Positions 60,548-64,000 of a DNA stretch of 64,000 nucleotides are shown piece after piece. This DNA is from CAILUF01 sp964505265 (lineage in GTDB: Bacteria; Pseudomonadota; Alphaproteobacteria; Rickettsiales; UBA1997): NCBI GenBank assembly GCA_964505265.1, contig CAZDGN010000001.1, positions 1-64,000 of the forward strand, written 5' to 3'. Under the pieces are notes generated by a model. That model was not told where the DNA came from. It ran no database searches and saw nothing but the letters and a program-made list of their open reading frames with translations. How positions within the stretch are numbered: the stretch's first letter is position 1; every line of letters begins with the position of its first letter. The position numbers and the translations under genes were made by a program.

Positions 60548-61844
60548 TGGATTTTTTATATAAGATTGATAATTCTTTTAACCTAAAATTTTTGTTTAAA
60601 ATTTTATTGAGATAATTTAAAAACCAAAAGGTTATGAAAATTATTAAAATAAAGGTGCATGAATGCCACAAGCCTCGATAGCCGTAGAATTTCATAAAAT
60701 TACCTGTGGTTAATAATCCAAAAATAACACCAATAAGGGCAACGCGGGTGAAGGCGCTATTGACCATTAATCTCTGGGTAGATTTGTATTTTTCGTTGAT
60801 TAAGACTAGGGTTGGAAGTTTCATGCCCGATATTACGGAAAATAATAAAAAGAATAAAATGTTGATATTTTCTTTATCACTATAATAATTTATTAAGTAA
60901 ATGATGTAGAGCGATAAAATTGCAGAAAAAATTATAATGAACCTGCGGTTAAAAAAATTACATAAAATACCAAGTGGAATATAAAAAACTGTACCAAATA
61001 ACAGGGCAGAAAGAAGCATCGAGGCTTCACTTTTAGACATGCCAGATTTTATGCCATAAATTACACAAAATGCACTGCAAGATGCCATAATATAGCTAAA
61101 AGTAAAACCAGAAAAGAATATTTTTGGTGAATTAAAAATATATCGCCAAATTGCAATGTTTTTTTGCTCGCGTATTATTGAATCGGCTTTTTTTAAACGA
61201 ATTAAGGGGAGGGAAGAGATGGCAAATAAAAAACTAGCAAGCAAGAAGCTATAAATTTTATCTTCAGTTTTTATTAAATTTATTAACATAGCTCCAAACC
61301 CATTACCAAAGGCAACTAAGGTGATTCCAATGGAAATGATGATGGAGCGAATTTTTGGAGGAGATCTATCAATCATTAATGTATTTCTTGTTACCGAAGA
61401 GGTAAAAAGAGAGGTTCCAAGACAGTAAATTATTGCCAGCCATATTGGAAAATTAATAAATTTAAATAATGATAAACAGCAAATTGAGGCAAGCAGACTT
61501 GATAATACAATACTTTTGATGATACCAATTTTTTTACCAAAAGATGGTAAAAATCTTGAAAAAACAACACCCGCACCTATTTGTACTATTGTTGAAATGG
61601 CGATTAAGGCTTCATTTTTTATATTAGCTTCAAGGCGAATTGCAATTAAAACCATCATTATTCCATAGGCTAAAGCCGATAAAAAAATCGATGAAAAAAT
61701 CGCAAGTAAATCTTTAATAAAATTAAGATTTATCGTAATATTTTGATTTTCATCAATTTTTTTTATTGGAATTGGGTTGAAACCAAATGAGGTGTAGTCA
61801 TAGCTTCGAGAATTATTTTGATTGTTTCGAAAATAAATTAGCAT
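60525..61844 (-). CDS. Major facilitator superfamily transporter
   Basis: A 439-aa protein with 12 hydrophobic helices from about residue 45 and a hydrophilic N-terminal extension of about 40 residues. An MFS-like loop motif is only degenerately visible after helix 2 (RFLPSFGKKIGI), and the two six-helix halves are separated by a charged loop (RLKKADSIIREQKN). Substrate unknown. It overlaps leuC by 1 nt and the S49 peptidase by 23 nt, so the three genes form one transcript. Confidence 0.82.
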   Translation of the reverse strand: MLIYFRNNQNNSRSYDYTSFGFNPIPIKKIDENQNITINLNFIKDLLAIFSSIFLSALAYGIMMVLIAIRLEANIKNEALIAISTIVQIGAGVVFSRFLPSFGKKIGIIKSIVLSSLLASICCLSLFKFINFPIWLAIIYCLGTSLFTSSVTRNTLMIDRSPPKIRSIIISIGITLVAFGNGFGAMLINLIKTEDKIYSFLLASFLFAISSLPLIRLKKADSIIREQKNIAIWRYIFNSPKIFFSGFTFSYIMASCSAFCVIYGIKSGMSKSEASMLLSALLFGTVFYIPLGILCNFFNRRFIIIFSAILSLYIIYLINYYSDKENINILFFLLFSVISGMKLPTLVLINEKYKSTQRLMVNSAFTRVALIGVIFGLLTTGNFMKFYGYRGLWHSCTFILIIFITFWFLNYLNKILNKNFRLKELSILYKKSNEPEQEM

Positions 61845-63286
61845 TAATTAAGATATTTTCTAACATCAGTTAAATGTCCGGTGATTGCTGAAATTCCTGC
61901 CATTGCTGGGCTAAGCAAGTGAGTTCTTCCACCTCGACCTTGTCTACCTTCAAAATTTCGATTTGAAGTTGAAGCGCATCTTTCCTGATTTTCAAGCTTA
62001 TCGGCATTCATTGCAAGGCACATTGAACAACCAGGTTCTCGCCATTCAAAACCTGCTTCGATGAAGATTTTATCGAGACCTTCATTTTCGGCTTGTTCCT
62101 TAACTAGTCCTGATCCTGGAACTATCATTGCCAATTTAATATTTTTGGCAACTTTTTTTCCTTTAACAACTTTAGCTACATCTCTTAAATCTTCGATGCG
62201 ACCATTGGTGCAAGAGCCGATAAAGATTTTGTCTAAATAAATTTCTTCAAGCGGGGTGCCTGATTGCAAGCCCATATATTCAAGCGACCTAGCAACTGCT
62301 TGTTGTTTGGATTTGTCACTAAAATCTGATGGAGAAGGGACTTTTGCGGTAATTGGCAAAGTATCTTCAGGGCTTGTTCCCCATGTGACTTGAGGGGCAA
62401 TATCTTTGGCATCAATAAAAATTTCTTTATCGAATTTGGCACCTGCATCAGTTTTTAAGGTGCTCCAAAATTTTACGGCATTATCAAAATCATCATTTTT
62501 TGGTGCCATTGGACGATTTTTTAAATAAGCAAAAGTAGTGTTATCTGGAGCAATTAATCCAGCTCTGGCTCCAGCTTCAATCGACATATTACAAATTGTC
62601 ATACGACCTTCCATTGATAAATCTTCGATGGCAGAACCAGCATATTCAATAACATACCCTGTGGCACCCGCAGTGCCGATTTTGCCAATTATTGCTAAAA
62701 TTATATCTTTAGCGGTGACCCCAATTCCGATTTTTCCTTCAACTTTAACCAACATGTTTTTAGCTTTTTGTTGAATTAATGTTTGCGTTGCTAATACATG
62801 CTCAACCTCTGATGTGCCAATGCCAAAAGCCAAAGCTCCAAAAGCACCGTGAGTCGAGGTGTGGCTGTCGCCACAAACAATTACCATTCCGGGTTGGGTA
62901 AAGCCTTGTTCGGGGCCTACAATATGAACCACCCCTTGTTTTTTATCATCCAAATCAAAATATTTAATACCAAATTCTTTGCAATTATTTTCAAGGGTTT
63001 CAACTTGAATTCTTGAGGTTTCATCTTTGATGCCTTTAGTTCCGTTATGGCGATCAGCGGTGGTTGTTGGAACATTATGGTCGGCAACCGCAAGGTGAGC
63101 CTCTTTTCTTCGAGGCTTACGATTTGATATTCTAAGACCTTCAAAAGCTTGTGGCGAAGTGACTTCATGAATTAATTGGCGGTCAACATAAATTAAGCTG
63201 GAAGAGTTATTGTCATCAACTAAGTGAAGATTCCAAATTTTATCGTAAAGAGTTTGTGGAGTAGAATTTTTTAAAGATTGTTGCAT
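61844..63286 (-). CDS. leuC: 3-isopropylmalate dehydratase large subunit
   Basis: Aconitase-family enzyme of leucine synthesis; with LeuD it isomerises 2-isopropylmalate to 3-isopropylmalate. A 480-aa protein with TLYDKIWNLHLV at the N-terminus, VHIVGPEQGFTQPGMVIVCG, GDSHTSTHGAFGALAFGIGTSEVEHVLATQ-type block, and the [4Fe-4S] cysteines in FIGSCTNGRIEDL and REPGCSMCLAMN. leuD is not adjacent; an MFS gene follows. The stretch between leuC and the divergent ymdB (135 nt) is almost only A and T. Confidence 0.95.
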   Translation of the reverse strand: MQQSLKNSTPQTLYDKIWNLHLVDDNNSSSLIYVDRQLIHEVTSPQAFEGLRISNRKPRRKEAHLAVADHNVPTTTADRHNGTKGIKDETSRIQVETLENNCKEFGIKYFDLDDKKQGVVHIVGPEQGFTQPGMVIVCGDSHTSTHGAFGALAFGIGTSEVEHVLATQTLIQQKAKNMLVKVEGKIGIGVTAKDIILAIIGKIGTAGATGYVIEYAGSAIEDLSMEGRMTICNMSIEAGARAGLIAPDNTTFAYLKNRPMAPKNDDFDNAVKFWSTLKTDAGAKFDKEIFIDAKDIAPQVTWGTSPEDTLPITAKVPSPSDFSDKSKQQAVARSLEYMGLQSGTPLEEIYLDKIFIGSCTNGRIEDLRDVAKVVKGKKVAKNIKLAMIVPGSGLVKEQAENEGLDKIFIEAGFEWREPGCSMCLAMNADKLENQERCASTSNRNFEGRQGRGGRTHLLSPAMAGISAITGHLTDVRKYLN

Positions 63287-63421
63287 TGTAATATTATAGG
63301 TTATTTGATTAATCCTTTTTAAATTCTAATTTAAAATAATTTAAAATCAATTTTAAATATTTAAAAATTAATTAATAAAATTATAATTTAAAAAATTTTA
63401 CTTAAGTTAATAATTTTATTT

Positions 63422-64000
63422 ATGAATATTTTATTTTTAGGCGATGTAGTTGGTGGCAATGCTCGGCGTTATATTTGTCAAAATTTATCTGCAATCAAAA
63501 TGCAATATAACATCGATTTTTGTATAGTAAATGTTGATAATGCTTCTGGTGGTTTTGGTATCGCTCCAAATTGTGCTAAGGATTTTTTAAATTCTGGAGC
63601 AGATGTTTTAACAGGTGGGGACCATATTTGGGATCATCGAGAGGTTAATATTTTGTTAAATCAGGATCGTAGATTGTTGCGTCCACAAAATTTTCCAAAA
63701 TCAGCGCCAGGAACTGGTTTTCAAGTGTTTTTGGGTAGCGGTGAAAAGAAATATTTGGTGATTCATTTAATGGGTCAGGTTTTCATGAAATATAATGTAA
63801 ATTGTCCATTTGAAACCGCGGAAGAGATTCTAAAAAACTATCGATTGGGGCAGAATATTGATGCTATTTTTGTAGATTTTCATGCTGAAGCTACATCGGA
63901 AAAAATGGCGATGGCTAAATTTCTTGATGGCAAAGTTTCGGCAATAATTGGCTCCCATACTCATATTCCGACTAATGATTGCCATATTATGAAATTTGGA
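63422..64000 (+). CDS. YmdB-like metallophosphoesterase (3' end outside window)
   Basis: TIGR00282/YmdB family calcineurin-like phosphoesterase (2',3'-cNMP phosphodiesterase in Bacillus, family knowledge). The ATG at 63422 opens with MNILFLGDVVGG, then VDNASGGFGI, LTGGDHIWDHREV, LLRPQNFP, FVDFHAEATSEK and GSHTHIPT, all family blocks. Two metal-site positions differ from the usual G-E-N-A and G-N-H: D-N-A and G-D-H here (Glu to Asp, Asn to Asp). The gene runs off the right edge after 193 codons. Confidence 0.9.
   Translation, partial: MNILFLGDVVGGNARRYICQNLSAIKMQYNIDFCIVNVDNASGGFGIAPNCAKDFLNSGADVLTGGDHIWDHREVNILLNQDRRLLRPQNFPKSAPGTGFQVFLGSGEKKYLVIHLMGQVFMKYNVNCPFETAEEILKNYRLGQNIDAIFVDFHAEATSEKMAMAKFLDGKVSAIIGSHTHIPTNDCHIMKFG

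Noticed and set aside
1..64000. CRISPR arrays, insertion sequences, integrases, phage genes
   Set aside because: Looked for regular spaced repeats, transposase motifs and attachment-site duplications beside the tRNAs; none seen.

Overview
The window is a very AT-rich piece of a bacterial chromosome using the standard code. It looks like a small-genome or streamlined alphaproteobacterium. The reasons are the hup / tRNA-Val / tRNA-Asp neighbourhood, a coiled-coil gene next to zapA, an alphaproteobacterial type of YmdB at the right edge, pccB, and a dispersed nuo operon (nuoL stands alone). I cannot separate Rickettsiales-, SAR11- or HIMB59-like lineages from sequence alone. Amino-acid genes (trpA, trpB, argJ, leuC) argue against an extremely reduced obligate parasite. 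No insertion sequence, CRISPR array or phage module was seen.

Layout. 1-2045: the 3' part of a fatty-acid desaturase, tRNA-Asp, tRNA-Val and hup. 2203-6724: a tight minus-strand operon trpB-trpA-argJ-coiled coil-zapA-fthC. 6846-8678: a promoter, a 10-bp-phased operator array and the start of a division cluster (mraZ-rsmH-ftsL), cut off after ftsL by a convergent symporter gene. 10151-21603: plus-strand housekeeping genes (thiD, a carbonic-anhydrase-like lipoprotein, uvrD, nuoL, a flavin reductase with a large insertion, tig, psd, pccB, a probable outer-membrane protein). 22010-53053: a roughly 31-kb surface-polysaccharide region. 53193-59367: cmk-purH-pepF and rpsB-tsf. 59672-63286: minus-strand leuC-MFS-S49 peptidase. 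63422-end: the start of ymdB.

The polysaccharide region holds all four dTDP-L-rhamnose genes, but scattered (rfbA 52160, rfbB 22398, rfbC 24337, rfbD 48429). It also has UDP-glucose dehydrogenase plus UDP-glucuronate decarboxylase (to UDP-xylose), GalE, an FdtA/FdtB pair for a 3-amino-3,6-dideoxyhexose, a WecE-type and a second DegT-family aminotransferase, two NeuD/PglD-type acetyltransferases, GNAT and FemAB-like acyltransferases, a methyltransferase and at least nine glycosyltransferases. A compact 11-gene plus-strand operon (31992-42706) lies in the middle. It appears to differ in codon use from its flanks and is bordered on the left by the wreck of an AlgI-type O-acetyltransferase locus. 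No flippase, polymerase, ABC exporter or priming transferase is present, so export must be encoded elsewhere.

Most notable observations: five 10-bp-phased repeats between the mraZ promoter and its start codon; an alpha-carbonic anhydrase with two of three zinc histidines replaced; a flavin reductase with an insertion of about 70 residues; a GT2-GT8 fusion; a tandem duplication of the 3' end of the S49 peptidase gene; and an almost complete lack of Shine-Dalgarno sequences, even before rpsB and tsf.
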